In this document: piece by piece, positions 44,639 to 56,443 of the stretch
Layout: every line of letters starts with the position of its first letter
How positions within the stretch are numbered: the first letter of the stretch is position 1
Position numbers and translations under genes: made by a program
Notes under the pieces: generated by a model
What the model was told of the DNA's origin: nothing
The model's database searches: none
Seen by the model: only the letters and a program-made list of their open reading frames with translations
From: Prorocentrum cordatum
Taxonomy: Eukaryota; Sar; Dinophyceae; Prorocentrales; Prorocentraceae
Length of the DNA stretch: 64,000 nt
Assembly (NCBI GenBank): GCA_963575745.1
Contig: CAUYUJ010016710.1
Span: 1-64,000 of the forward strand
Reading direction: 5' to 3'

Positions 44639-46970
44639 TGCTGGATGCTTAAGAGTAGTTCCGGCGCGCTGGAGGGCTAGTTGGCAAGGAAAATCTCGAC
44701 GGACCTTTTGACTCGTAGAGCTTTTCTAAGAGCGTCAGCGGCGAAGCTAGAAGAGTCATTCTGGCGCGCTTCGGGGCTAGTTGGCAAACAAATCTCGACG
44801 GATGTTTTGGACATGTTTAAACAGAATTTAGAGCTCTAGTATTTCTTCCACCCATCTCCGATCCTTTTCCCGCTCGCCGTCTCAATCTCAGTTCGATCGG
44901 GTACGTATTACTGCCAACAAGCATGTGGGCGGGATCGGCTGTTCGGGTCATCCTGACAGGTGCTGTCGGTTTTCTTGAGTTAACTCGAGCTCTAGGACAA
45001 CTACACTGCTGGTAGGGACACGTAATCGATCTAGAATCGTCGGGCGCGTTCGACTGAAGGTTCTAGACGTCCTGAATCGGTCTGCTACTCGAGCTAGGTC
45101 CGCAAAACTATTCGCACTCTTACTATCTTTGTTGGAGATGATGATGAGGAGTTTCTTGACTTAACTCGAGCTGCAGCTGAGCTACAGAGCTCTTAAGCAC
45201 AGCAATCGGAAGGAACTTATCGCGCACGATAGTCTGAAGTATCTAGACGCCTGATCTCGGTCTGCTATCAGCGCAGGAACCGAAACACTATTCGTACTCT
45301 GCTTTTTTGTTGGAAATGGTGATGGTTTTCTTGACTTACCTCGAGCTGCAAATGAGCTACAGAGCTGTTAGGCACAGCGATCGGAAATCATCCGGCACGC
45401 TTGCTGATAGTGTCTAGATGCTTGACCTCGGTCTGCTATCATGACGGGGGCCGAACCACTATTTGTATTATGTTTTTTTTTTTTTTTTTTTTTGGATTTG
45501 GCGATGCTTTCCTTGACTGAACTCGAGCTGCAGATGAGCTACAGAGCTGTTAGGCAGAGCAATCATAAGGAAATCATCAGGCGCGCTAGAGTTCAACGTA
45601 TCGAGAAGCCTGAACTCGATCTGCTATCAACGCTAGAGCCGAAACGCTATTCGTATGCTGCTAATTCTTGAGAGATGGTATTGGTTTCTTTCTCTTAGCT
45701 CGAGCTGCGGATGAGCTAAGCTGTTCAACCTAGCGATTTGGGAGGAAATACTCAGGCGCGCTATTTTAAAGTATTCAGACGCCTGAACTCGGTCTGCTAT
45801 CGTCCCTGGGACCAACAAACTATTCATACTCTGCTAATCCTCTGGAGATGGTGATGGTTTTCTTCACGCTGTTCGGCGCAATCGGAAGGACATCAACAGG
45901 CGCGCCAGCTCAAAGTGTCCAAACGCCTCAACTGGGTTTGGTTTCTGTATATATATATATCTATATATAGTTTTTTTGTTCCAGAGATGCTTCTTTCTCA
46001 CTGCCTCTTCTCCTTCGCGTCCTCTTCCATGAGACCGCGCTCGCGCGCGCAATGCGAGATTGCCGCGCCCGCATTGCGTGAGGAAGCTCTACGAGTTCCC
46101 GGCGGTAATCAAGGTTGACGGTTCAGCTCCCAGTGCTGACTTTTGCTTGGTTGAAACTTCTGTTCTCGAACTTCAACCATTCGTCAGAGCTTTAGTATTT
46201 TTCTTGTAAGATTCGATATTATTCCCGCTCGTCGTCTTAAGATCAGCTCGATCGGGTACTTATTACTGCCAAAAAGCATCCGGGCGGGATCGGTTGTTTC
46301 GAGTCATCTTGACAGGTGCTGTCGGTTTTCTGCAGTTAACTCGAGCTGTAGGATGGCTACAGAGCTGGTGCGCACACATAATCGATGCATAATCATCAGA
46401 CGCGTTCGTCTGAAGCATCTAGAGGTCCGAGCTCGGTCTGCTACTCGAGCTGGGTCCGCGAAACTTTTCGTACTCTTCCTTTTTTTTTCGGGGTGATCAT
46501 AAGTTTCTTCTTACCTCGAGCTGCAGATGAGCTTGAGAGCTCTTTGGCACAGCAATCGGAAGGAAATCATCAGGTTCGCTAGTCCGAAGTATCTAGACGC
46601 TCGAACTCGGTTTGTTATCAGCGCAGAAGCCGAACAACTATTCATACTCTGCTATATTTCTGGTGATCGAATCGGTTTTATTGACTTAACTCGAGCTGCA
46701 GATGATTTCCAGAGCTCTTAGGCGCAGCAATCGGAAGAAAATCTCCAGGCGCGCTATTTCAAAGAGTCTAGACGCCTGAACTCAGTCTGCTATCAGCTCT
46801 CGGGCTGAACAACTATTCGTACTCTGCTAATTTCTTGGAGATGGTATTGGTTTCCTTGGTTTAACTCGCGCTGCAGATAAGCTACAGAGCTGCTCTGCAC
46901 AGCAGTCGGAAGGGAATCATCAGAGGCGCTAGTTGAATGTATCTAGACGCCTGAAATCAGTCTGCGACTT
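44639..46970 (+). mobile_element. B' element split by a complete B'
   Basis: The host pieces are 44639-44709 and 46135-46970. The join CCTTTT^GCTGAC restores the normal B-left sequence, and the base before the insertion is T with no AGT. This case shows that the terminal AGT belongs to the element rather than being a target duplication. The right end of the host is not seen. Confidence 0.78.
44710..46134 (+). mobile_element. Complete B' element (1425 bp)
   Basis: The left terminus GACTCGTAGAGCTTTTC is at 44710, with seven or so monomers. A GC-rich inverted repeat (CGCAATGCG ... CGCATTGCG) lies at about 46050-46078, beside the right motif. The hairpin is truncated and ends at 46134. Confidence 0.8.
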
Positions 46971-47238
46971 TTCAGGCGTCAAGATACTTTTTTTCAGGCG
47001 TCAAGATACTTTTTCAGGCGTCAAGATACTTTTTCAGGCGTCAAGAACTTTTAACCAGCATCAAGATAAAACCAATCCGATCTCGAAAAAAAAAGCAGAG
47101 TATGAATAGTTATTCGGCTTCTGCGCTGATGGCAGACCGAATTCAGGCGTTTAGATTCTTCAGACTAGCGCGCCTGATGATGTTCTTCCGATTGCTGTGT
47201 CGAAGAGCTCTGTAGCTCATCTGCAGCTCGAGTTAGGT
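46971..47238 (-). repeat. Inverted B' satellite with a short local tandem repeat
   Basis: The first 75 bases hold four units of about 22 bases (TTTCAGGCGTCAAGATAC). Then comes one monomer in reverse orientation (GCAGACCGAATTCAGGCG, then GCAGCTCGAGTTAGG). The element starting at 47239 was inserted in its end. Confidence 0.65.
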
Positions 47239-47942
47239 AACTCGTAGAGCTTCCCTGAGTTAGTTGCTGGAAGCGTAAGAGTAATTCTGGCGCGCTGGAG
47301 GGCTAGTTGGCAAGACAAATCTCGACGGACCTTTTGATGATTTTTGCCCGGTTGAAAATTATTCTCTCGAAATTCAACAATTCGTTAGAGCTCTAGTACT
47401 TTTCCCGTGATATTCGATCTTATTCCCGCTCGCCGTCTCAATCTCAACTCGATCGGGTACCTATTACTGCCAAAGAGCATCCAGGCGGGATCGGCTGTTT
47501 CGAGTCATCTTGAGAGATGCTGTCGGTTTTCTGTACTTAACTCGAGCTGTAGGATAGCTACAGAGTTGGTACGCACACGCAATCGATTCAGAATCATCAG
47601 GCGCGTTCGTCTGAAGCATCTAGATGTCTGAACTCGGTCTGCTACTCTAGCTAGGTCCGCAAATCTATTCGTACCCTATTAGTTCTGTGGGAGATGATGA
47701 TGAATTTCTTGACTTAACTCGAGCCTCAGATAAGCTACAGGGCTGTTCGGCGCAGCAATCGGAAGGGAATCATCAGAGGCGCTAGTTGAATGTATCTAGA
47801 CGCCTGAAATCCATCTGCTATCAGCGCTCGGGCTGACAAACTGTTCTTACTCTGCTAATTCTTAGGAGATGGTATATGGGAAGGGAGCTCTACGAGTCTC
47901 CCGGCGGTAATCAAGGTTGACGGTTTAGCGCCGGCGCCCAGT
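47239..47942 (+). mobile_element. Complete short B' element (704 bp)
   Basis: The left end AACTCGTAGAGCTTCCC is at 47239, followed by the left block, two classic monomers and one B' monomer. The right hairpin has one change (TTTAGCGCC). It is the shortest complete B in the window because it has fewest monomers. Confidence 0.8.
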
Positions 47943-48774
47943 AATTCCGGCGCGCTGGAGGGCTAGTTGGCAATAATCATTTCGACGGGCCTTTTGATGA
48001 CTTTTGCTCGGTTGAAAATTATGTTCTTGAAATTCAACCACTCGTTAGAGCTCTAGTATTTTTTCCAGTGATATTCGATCTAATTCCCGCTCGGCGTCTC
48101 AATTTCAGCTCGATCGGGTACCTATTACTGCCAAGAAGCATCCGGGCGGGATCGGCTGTTTCGAGTCATCTTGACAGGTGCTGTCGGTTTTCTGTACTCA
48201 ACTCGAGCTGTAGGAGAGCCACAGCTGGTACGCACACCTAATCGATTCAGAATGATCAGGCGCGTTCGTCTGAAACATCTAGAGGTCTGAACTCGGCCTG
48301 CTATTCGAGCGAGATTCGCAAAACTAGTCGTACTCTACTTATTTTTCCGAGATGATGATAAGTTTCTTTACTTAACTCGAGCTGCAGATGAGCTAGAGAG
48401 CTCTTTGGCACAGCAATCGGAAGAACATCATCAGGCGCGCTAGTCTGAAGAATCTAAACGCCTGAATTCGGTCTGCCATCAGCGCAGAAGCCGAATAACT
48501 ATTCATACTCTGTTTTTTTTTCGAGATCGGATTGGTTTTATTGACTTAACTTGAGTTGCAGATGGTCTTCAGAGCTCTTGGGCATCCCAATCGGAAGGAA
48601 GTCATCAGGCGCGCTATTTCAAAATATCTAGACGCCTGAAATCAGTCTGCTATCAGCGCGGGGACTGAAAAGCTATTCGTATTCTGCTAATTCTTTGGAT
48701 ATGGTATATGGCAAGGAAGCTCTACGAGTCTCCCGGCGGTAACCAAGGTTGACGGTTTACCGCCGGCGCCCAGT
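47943..48774 (+). mobile_element. B' element, left terminus missing
   Basis: The B-left block from AATTCC, four or so monomers, and a perfect B-type hairpin ending at 48774. Confidence 0.75.
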
Positions 48775-51513
48775 AGCAGACTACGAATAAATTTTCAGCC
48801 CGAGCGCTGATAGCAGACTGATTTCAGGCGTCTAGATACTTTACAAAACTAGCGAGCCTGGTGATGTCCTTCCGATCGCTGTGTCGAAGAGCTCTGTAGC
48901 TCATCTGCAGCTCGAGTTAAGTAACTCGTAGAGCCTCCCATGAGCTAGTTGCTGGAAGCGTAAGAGTAATTCTGGCGTGCTGGAGGGCTAGCTGGCAAGA
49001 AAAATCTCGACTGACCTTTCGATGATTTTTGCTCGGTTGAAAATTATTTTCTCGAAATTCAGAAACTCGTTAGAGCTCTAGTAATTTTTCCCGTGATATT
49101 CGATCTTATTCCCGCTCGCCGTCTCAATATCAGCTCGATCGGGTACCTATTACTGCCAAAGAGCATCCAGGCAGGATCGGCTGTTTCGAGTCCTCTTGAG
49201 AGATGCTGTCGGTTTTCTGTACTTAACTCGAGCTGTAGGATAGCTACAGAGCTGGTGCGCACACGCAATCGATTCAGAATGATCAGGCGCGTTCGTCTGA
49301 AGCATCTAGAGGTCTGAACTCGGTCTGCTACTCTAGCTAGGTCCGCGAATCTATTCGTACTCTATTATTTCTGTGGGAGATGATGATGAGTTTCTTGACT
49401 TACCTCGAGCCTCAGATAAGCTACAGGGCTCTTCGGCACAGCAATCGAAAGGACATGATCAGGCGCGCTAGTCTAAAGTATCTAGACGCCCGAACTCGGT
49501 CTGCTATCAGCACTGGAGCCGGACAAACTAGTTGTACTCTCCAAATTGTCTGGAGATGGTGATGGTTTTCTTGACTTAACTCGATGTGCAGATGAGCTGC
49601 AGAGCTGTTCGGGGTAGCAATCGGAAGGGAATCATCAGACGCGCTAGTGCAAAGTATGTTGATGCCTGAAATCAGTCTGCTATCAGCGCTGGGGCTGCAC
49701 AGCTATCCGTACTGTGCTATTTTCCTAGACATGGTGATGATTTCGTTGACTTAACTCGAGCTGCAGATGATGTGCAGAGCTGTTTGGCACAGCAATCGGA
49801 AGACAATCATCAGGCGCGCTACTAGACACCTGGACTCGGTCTGCTATCAGCGCAGAAGCCGAAACATTAGTCATACTCTGCTATTATTTTGGAGATGGAA
49901 TTGGTTTTCTTGACTTAAGTCGAGCTGCAGATGAGCTCCATAGCTCTTAGGCACAGCAATCGGAAGTAATGCATCGGGCGCGCTATTTCAAAGTATCTAA
50001 ACGCCTGAAATCAGTCTGCTATCAGCGCTCGGGCTGAACAACTACTTGTGCTCTTCTAATTTCTTGGAGATGGTTTTGGTTTTCTCGACTTAACTCGCGC
50101 TGCAGATTAGCTACAGAGCTGTTCAGCACAGCAATCGGAAGGGAATCATCAGGGGCTCTAGTTCAAAGTATTTTGATGCCTGAAATCAGTCTGCTATCAG
50201 CGCTGGGGCTGCACAGCTATCCGTAATGTGCGATTTTTCTAGACATGGTGATGATTTGCATGATTTAACTCGAGCTGCAGATGATGTGCAGAGCTGTTTG
50301 GCACGGCAATCGGAAGACAATCATCAGGCGCGCTACTAGACACCTGGACTCGGTCTGCTATCAGCGCAGAAGCCGAAACATTAGTCATACTCTGCTATTA
50401 TTTTGGAGATGGAATTGATTTTCTTGACTTAAGTCGAGCTGCAGATGAGCTCCATAGCTCTTAGGCACAGCAATCGGAAGTAATGCATCGGGCGCGCTAA
50501 TTCAAAGTATCTAAACGCCTGAAATCAGTCTGCTATCAGCGCTCGGGCTGAACAACTATTTGTACTCTTCTAATTTCTTGGAAATGGTTTTGGTTTTCTC
50601 GACTTAACTCGCGCTGCAGATTAGCTACAGAGCTGTTCAGCACAGCAATCGGAAGGGAATCATCAGGGGAGCTCGTAAACAAAAAAACTAGACGCCTGAA
50701 ATCAGTCTGCTATCAGCGCTCGGGCTGACAAGCTGTTCGTGCTCTGCTAATTCTTTGGCGATGGTGTTGGTTTCCATGATTTAACTCGAGCTGCAGATGA
50801 GCAAGGAAGCTCTACGAGTCTCCCGGCGGTAACCAAGGTCGACTGTTTACCGCTGGCGCCCAGTCAAGAAAACTAATTCCATATCGAAAAAATACCAGAG
50901 TACGAATAGTTGTCCGGCTTCTGCGCTGATAACAGACCGAATTCATGCGTCTAGATACTTCAGACTATCGCGCCTGATGATTTCCTCCCGATTGCTGTGC
51001 CGAAGAGCTGTCTAGCTCATCTGCAGCTCCAGTTAAGTGAAGAAACTCATCATCATCTCGAACGAATCGGTGGAGTACAAATAGTTGTGCGCACCTAGCT
51101 CTGATGGCAGACCGATTTGAGACCTCCAGATACTGGAGACGAACGCGCCTGATGATTCTGGATCGATTAGGTGTGCCTACCAGCTCTGTAGCGGGTCTAC
51201 AGCTCGAGTTCAGTTCAGAAAGCCGACAGCACTTGTCAAAATGACTCGAACAGCCGATCCCGCCTGAGTGCTTTTTGGCAGTGATAGGTACCCGATCGAG
51301 CTGATATTAAGATGGCGAGCGGGAATAAGATCGAATATGGGTGGAAAAAATACGAGTGCTCAGACGAACTGTTGAATTTCGAGAAATCAAATTTATACCG
51401 GGCAATAGTACCTCAAACTTCGTTCGAGATTTTTGCTGCCAACTCGCCCCCCAGCGCGCCGGAATTACTCTTCTAGCTTCGCCGCTAACGCTCTCAGGGA
51501 AGCTCTACGAGTC
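48775..51513 (-). mobile_element. Minus-strand B' element split by a plus-strand B'
   Basis: The host pieces are 48775-48922 and 50865-51513, with its left end (minus strand) at 51513. The join GAGTTAAGT^CAAGAAAAC restores the monomer sequence seen uninterrupted near 52840, without duplicated bases. The right terminus of the host is not seen. Confidence 0.75.
48923..50864 (+). mobile_element. Complete long B' element (1942 bp) with higher-order satellite repeat
   Basis: The left terminus AACTCGTAGAGCCTCCC is at 48923. About ten monomers follow, spaced about 165, 173, 176 and 165 bases in the part measured. Segment 49645-50145 repeats as 50159-50659, an offset of 514 bases or three monomers. 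The hairpin has three changes and ends at 50864. Confidence 0.82.
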
Positions 51514-51568
51514 ATTTTGCATTTTTCATTTCGACATGAAGGTGGTTCCTTAGATTTTCTTAATCTTT
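51514..51568 (-). mobile_element. Minus-strand family A body piece
   Basis: On the minus strand it reads GGAACCACCTTCATGTCG, a standard A-body phrase. It separates two minus-strand B' elements. Confidence 0.6.
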
Positions 51569-53486
51569 ACTGGGAGCCGGCCGTAAGCCGTCAACCTTGG
51601 TGACCGCCGAGAACTCGTAGAGCTTCCCCGTGCAATTCGGGCGCGGCAATCTCGCATTGCGCGCGCGAGGGCACGGTCTCATGAAGGAGGACGTGGAGAA
51701 GAAGAAGGAGAAAGGGAAAAACATCTCTGGACAAATCATCTACATACCAGACCTAGTTCAGGCGTCTGGACACTGTAAACTAGCGCGCCAGTTGATTTCC
51801 TTCCGATAGAGAAATCATCACCATCTCTGAAAAATAGCAGAGTACGAATAGTTTTTCGGTCCCAGTGCTGATAGCAGACCGAGTTCAGGCGTCTAGATAC
51901 TCTACACTAGCGCGCCTGATTGTTTTGATTCGATTGCTGTGCCGAAGAGCTCTGTAGCTCATTTGCAGCTCATGAAAACCAAAACCATCTCCAAAGAATT
52001 AGCAAAGTACGAGTAGTTTTTCGGCCCCAGTGCTGATAGCAGACCGAGATCAGGCGTCTATATACTTTGAACTAGCGCGTCTGCTGATTCCCTTCCGATT
52101 GCTGTGCTGAAGAGCTCTGTAGCTCATCTGCAGCGCGAGTTAAGTCAAGAGAGTCAGCACCATCTCCAAGAAATTAGCAGAGGACTGGAGAAGAAGAGGG
52201 AGTGAGGGAAAAGCATCTCTGGAACCAAACAATTGACATGACAGACCCAGTTCAGGCGTCTGGACATTGTAAACTAGCGCGCCAGTTGATTTCCTTTCGA
52301 TGGCTGCGCCGAAGAGCGTAAAGAAAACCATCACCATCTCTAAAACATTAGCAGAGTACGAATAGTTTTACGGTCCCAGCGCTGATAGCAGACCGAGTTC
52401 AGGCGTCTAGATACTTTACACTAGCGTGCCTGATTATTTCCGTTCGATTGTTGTGCCGAACAGCTCTGTAGCTCATTTGCAGCTCGAGTTAAATCATGCA
52501 AACCAATACCATCTCACAATAATTAGCAGAGTACGAATAGTTTTTCGGCCCCAGCGCCGATAGCAGACCGAGATCAGGCGTCTAGATACTTTCAACTAGG
52601 GCCCCTGATGATTCCCTTCCGATGGCTGTGCTGAACAGCTCTGTAGCTCACCTGCAGCGCGTGTTAAGTCAAGGAGATCAATACCATTTCCAAGAAATTA
52701 GCAGAGCACGAATAGTTTTTTCAGCCCGAGCGCTGAGAGCAGACTGATTTCAGGCGTATATATACTTTGAACTAGCGCGTCTGATGATTTTTCCGATTGC
52801 TGTGCCGAAGAGCTCTGTAGCTCATCTGCAGCTCGAGTTAAGTCAAGAAAACCAACTCCATCTCCAGAAAATCGCAGAGTACAACTAGTTTTTCGGCTTC
52901 TGCGCTGATAACAGACCGAGTTCAGGCGTCTAGATACTTTAGACTAGCGCGTCTGATGATTGTCTTGCGATTGATGTGCCAAAGAGCTCTCTAGCTCATC
53001 TGCAGCGCGAGTTAAGTCGAGAAGCCGATCATCTCAAAAAATGATGGAGTACAGATAACTGCTCGGACCTAGCTCTGGTAGCAGACCGAGTTCAGACCTC
53101 TAGATGCTAGAGACGAACGCGCCTGATGATCCTGGATCGATTAGGTGTGCCTACCAGCTCTGTAGCGCTCCTACAGCTCGAGTTAAGTACAGGAAACCGG
53201 CAGCATCTTTCAAGATGGCCCGAACAGCCGATCCCGCCTGGATGTTTTTTGGCAGTAATAGGTACCCGACCAGGCTGAGATTGAGATGGCGAGCGGGAAT
53301 AATATCGCAGATGGGTTGAACAATTTCTAGAGCTCTAAGGACCTGCTGACTTTCGAGAAATCGAATTTAAACCGAGCAACAGTACCCAACGCATCCGTCG
53401 ATATGTTTTTGCCAACTAGCCCCCCAGCGCGCCGGAATTACTCTTCTAGCTTCGCCGCTAACGCTCTTAGGGAAGCTCTACGAGTC
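51569..53486 (-). mobile_element. Minus-strand B' element (about 1.9 kb)
   Basis: The hairpin is at 51569-51625 and the left terminus (minus strand) at 53486. The GC-rich inverted repeat with CGCATTGCG and CGCGCGAGG lies beside the right end. Segment 52182-52707 is nearly identical to 53643-54168 of the next element. Confidence 0.8.
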
Positions 53487-53527
53487 ATTGTTGCATTTTT
53501 TGATGTTAATATGAGGTCGGTTCCCGG
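53487..53527 (-). mobile_element. Minus-strand family A piece between two B' elements
   Basis: On the minus strand it reads GGGAACCGACCTCATATTAA, an A-body phrase that continues from the piece at 54959. Confidence 0.65.
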
Positions 53528-54958
53528 ACTGGGAGCCGTCGGAAAACCGTCAACCTTGGTTGCCGCCGAGAACTCGTCGAGCTTCCTCGTGCAGTGCGGG
53601 CGCGGCAATCTCGCATTGCGCGCGCGAGGGCGCGGTCTCGGAGGACTGGAGAAGAAGAGGGAGTGAGGGAAAAGCATCTCTGGAACCAAACAAGTGACAT
53701 AACAGACCCAGTTCAGGCGTCTGGACATTGTAAACTAGCGCGCCAGTTGATTTCCTTTCGATGGCTGCGCCGAAGAGCGTAAAGAAAACCATCACCATCT
53801 CTAAAACATTAGCAGAGTACGAATAGTTTTACGGTCCCAGCGCTGATAGCAGACCGAGTTCAGGCGTCTAGATACTTTACACTAGCGTGCCTGATTATTT
53901 CCGTTCGATTGTTGTGCCGAACAGCTCTGTAGCTCATTTGCAGCTCGAGTTAAATCATGCAAACCAATACCATCTCACAATAATTAGCAGAGTACGAATA
54001 GTTTTTCGGCCCCAGCGCCGATAGCAGACCGAGATCAGGCGTCTAGATACTTTCAACTAGGGCCCCTGATGATTCCCTTCCGATGGCTGTGCTGAACAGC
54101 TCTGTAGCTCACCTGCAGCGCGTGTTAAGTCAAGAAGATCAATACCATTTCCAAGAAATTAGCAGAGTACGAGTAGTTGTTCAGCCCGAGCGCTGATAGC
54201 AGACTTATTCCAGGCGTCAGGATACTTTGAACTAGCGCGCCTGATGATTTCCTTCCGATTGCTGTGACGAAGAGCTCTGTAGCTCATCTGCAGCTCGAGT
54301 TAAGTCAAACAAAAACAATTCCATCTCCAAAAAAAGATGCAGAGTACGAATAGTTTTTCGGCTTCTGCGATGATAGCAGACCGGACCCAGGCGTCTAGAT
54401 ACTTGAGACTATCGCGCCTGACGGTTTCCTTCCGATTGTTGTGCCAAAGAGCTCTCAAGCTCATCTGCAGCGCGAGTTAAGTCGTGAAACTCATCATCAT
54501 CTCGAAACAAATCAGTAGAGTACACATAGTTGTGGGGACCTATTTCTGGTAGCCGACCGAGTTCAGACCTTTAGATGCTGGAGACGAACGCGCCTCATCA
54601 TTCTGGATGGATTAGGTGTGCATACCAGCTCTGCAGCGGTCCTACAGCTCGAGTGAAGTTCAGAAAACCGACAGCACTTGTCAAAATGACTCGAACAGCC
54701 GATCCCGCCTGAGTGCTTTTTGGCAGTAATAGGTGCCCGATCGAGCTGAGATTAAAGATGGCGAGCGGGAATCAGATTGAAGATGGGTGGAAGAAATACT
54801 AGAACTTTAACGTCCTGTTGAATTTCGAGAAATTGATTTTTAAACCGAGCAAAAGTACCCAAAACATCCGTCGATATTTTTTGTCAACTAGCCCCCCAGC
54901 GGGCCGGAATTGCTCTTCTAGCTTCGTTGCTAACGCTCTTAGGGAAGCTCTACGAGTC
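53528..54958 (-). mobile_element. Minus-strand B' element (1431 bp)
   Basis: The hairpin starts at 53528 and the left terminus is at 54958. The subterminal GC-rich inverted repeat lies at 53592-53640, followed by a purine-rich stretch GGAGGACTGGAGAAGAAG. Classic monomers give way to B' monomers within the element. Confidence 0.8.
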
Positions 54959-54976
54959 AAGTGCACCGATAGTAAA
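54959..54976 (-). mobile_element. 18-base minus-strand family A piece
   Basis: On the minus strand it reads TTTACTATCGGTGCACTT, the A-body phrase that precedes the piece at 53527. It is bounded on both sides by B' termini. Confidence 0.6.
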
Positions 54977-56286
54977 ACTGGGGGCCTGCGGTAAACCGTC
55001 AACCTTGGTTACCGCCGGGAACTCGTAGAGCTTCGTCGTGCAATGCGGGCGCGGCAATCTTGCATTGCGCGCGCGACGGTGCGGTCTCATGGAGGAGGAC
55101 GTGGAGGAGAAGGGCGTGAGGGGAAAGCATCTCTGGAAAAAATGATCGAGTACGAATAGTTTTCTGGTTCCAACTTTAAAAGCGTGACGAGTTCGGGCAT
55201 CTGGATACTTGAAAAAAGCGCGTCTGGTATATTCCTTCCGATTCTGTGCCAAGCAGCTCTGTAGCTCTTATGCAGCTCGAGTTGAAAGTTACCATCAGCT
55301 GTCTGAAACTTAGCCGGATACGAATAGGGTAGGAATAGTTTTTCGAACGCAGCTCTGATAGCAGACCGAGTTCAGGCGTCTAGATACTTAGACTAGCGCG
55401 TCTGATGATTTCCTTCTGATTGCTGTGCCGAACAATTCTCTAGGTCATCTGCAGCTCCATTTTAGTCAAGAAAACCATGACCATCTCTAAACCAATTGCA
55501 GAATACGAAAACTTTTTCGTACCGAGCTGTGATAGCAGACCGAGTTAAGATGTCCAGATACACTAAGCTAGCCCGCCTGATGATTTCCTTACGATTGCTG
55601 TGCTAAGCTGCTCGGTAGCTTATCTACATCTCGAGTTAAGCCAATAAAACCATCACGATCTCTAAACAATTAGCAGAGTACGATTCGTTTTGTGGACCCA
55701 ACTAAGGTAGCAGACCGAGTTCAGGCGTGTAGATGCTTTAAACTAGCGCAGCTGATGATTTCCTTCCGATTGCTGCGCCGAACAGCTCTGTAGCTCTCCT
55801 GAGCTCGAGTTAAGTCAAGAAGCTCATTGTAATCTCCAAAAACATAGAGTACAAATCGCTTTGCGGACCTAGCTCTAGTAGCACACCGAGTTCAGGCGTC
55901 TAGATGCTTTAGACGTACGTGCCTGAGGATTCTAGATCGATTAGGTGTGCATACCAGCTCTATAGCGCTCCTACAGCTCGAGTTAAGTGCAGCAAACCGA
56001 CAGCATCTCTCAATATGACCCGAACAGCCGATCCCGCCTACATGCTTCTTGGCAGTAACAGGTACCCGATCGAGCTGATATTATGATGGCGAGCGGGAAT
56101 AATATCTAAGATGACGGAAACAAAAATACTAGAGCTCTAACGAATGTTTAGATTTCGAGAAATCGAATTTAAACAGGTCGAAACAGACAAAACACCGTCG
56201 ATATTTTTTTGCCAACTAACCCCCCAGCGCGCTGGAATTACTTTTCTAGCTTCGCCGCTAACGCTCTTAGGGCAACTCTACGAGTC
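54977..56286 (-). mobile_element. Minus-strand B' element (1310 bp)
   Basis: The hairpin starts at 54977 with good B-type pairing and the left terminus is at 56286. A purine-rich run GGAGGACGTGGAGGAGAAGG follows the subterminal GC-rich repeat (55033-55085). Confidence 0.8.
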
Positions 56287-56443
56287 AACTTCCTCGGGAG
56301 AGCTGAGCTGCTCTCATAACAAAGTTTCGACACTAATGCTGGGAGTAAAAATCTGGTTTCTCACAATGAATGGCCAAATATCTTTCACATCTTAACAAAA
56401 CCGACCGAAAGTCACCACATTGTCCGCCCGGGCCGGGGGGCCA
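56287..56443 (-). mobile_element. Minus-strand family A body, host of the B' insertions
   Basis: On the minus strand it runs from TGGCCCCCCGGCCCGG through AATGTGGTGACTTTCGG to the AGCAGCTCAGC block, colinear with standard A. It continues into the 18-base piece at 54959 and the piece at 53487 once the B' elements are removed. Confidence 0.75.

Noticed and set aside
44700-46140. A 3-bp target duplication AGT flanking A and B elements.
   Set aside because: At several clean insertions the left flank is not AGT (TTTT at 44709, CAT at 10196, AATT at 42795), while the right side is always AGT, so AGT belongs to the element's right end.
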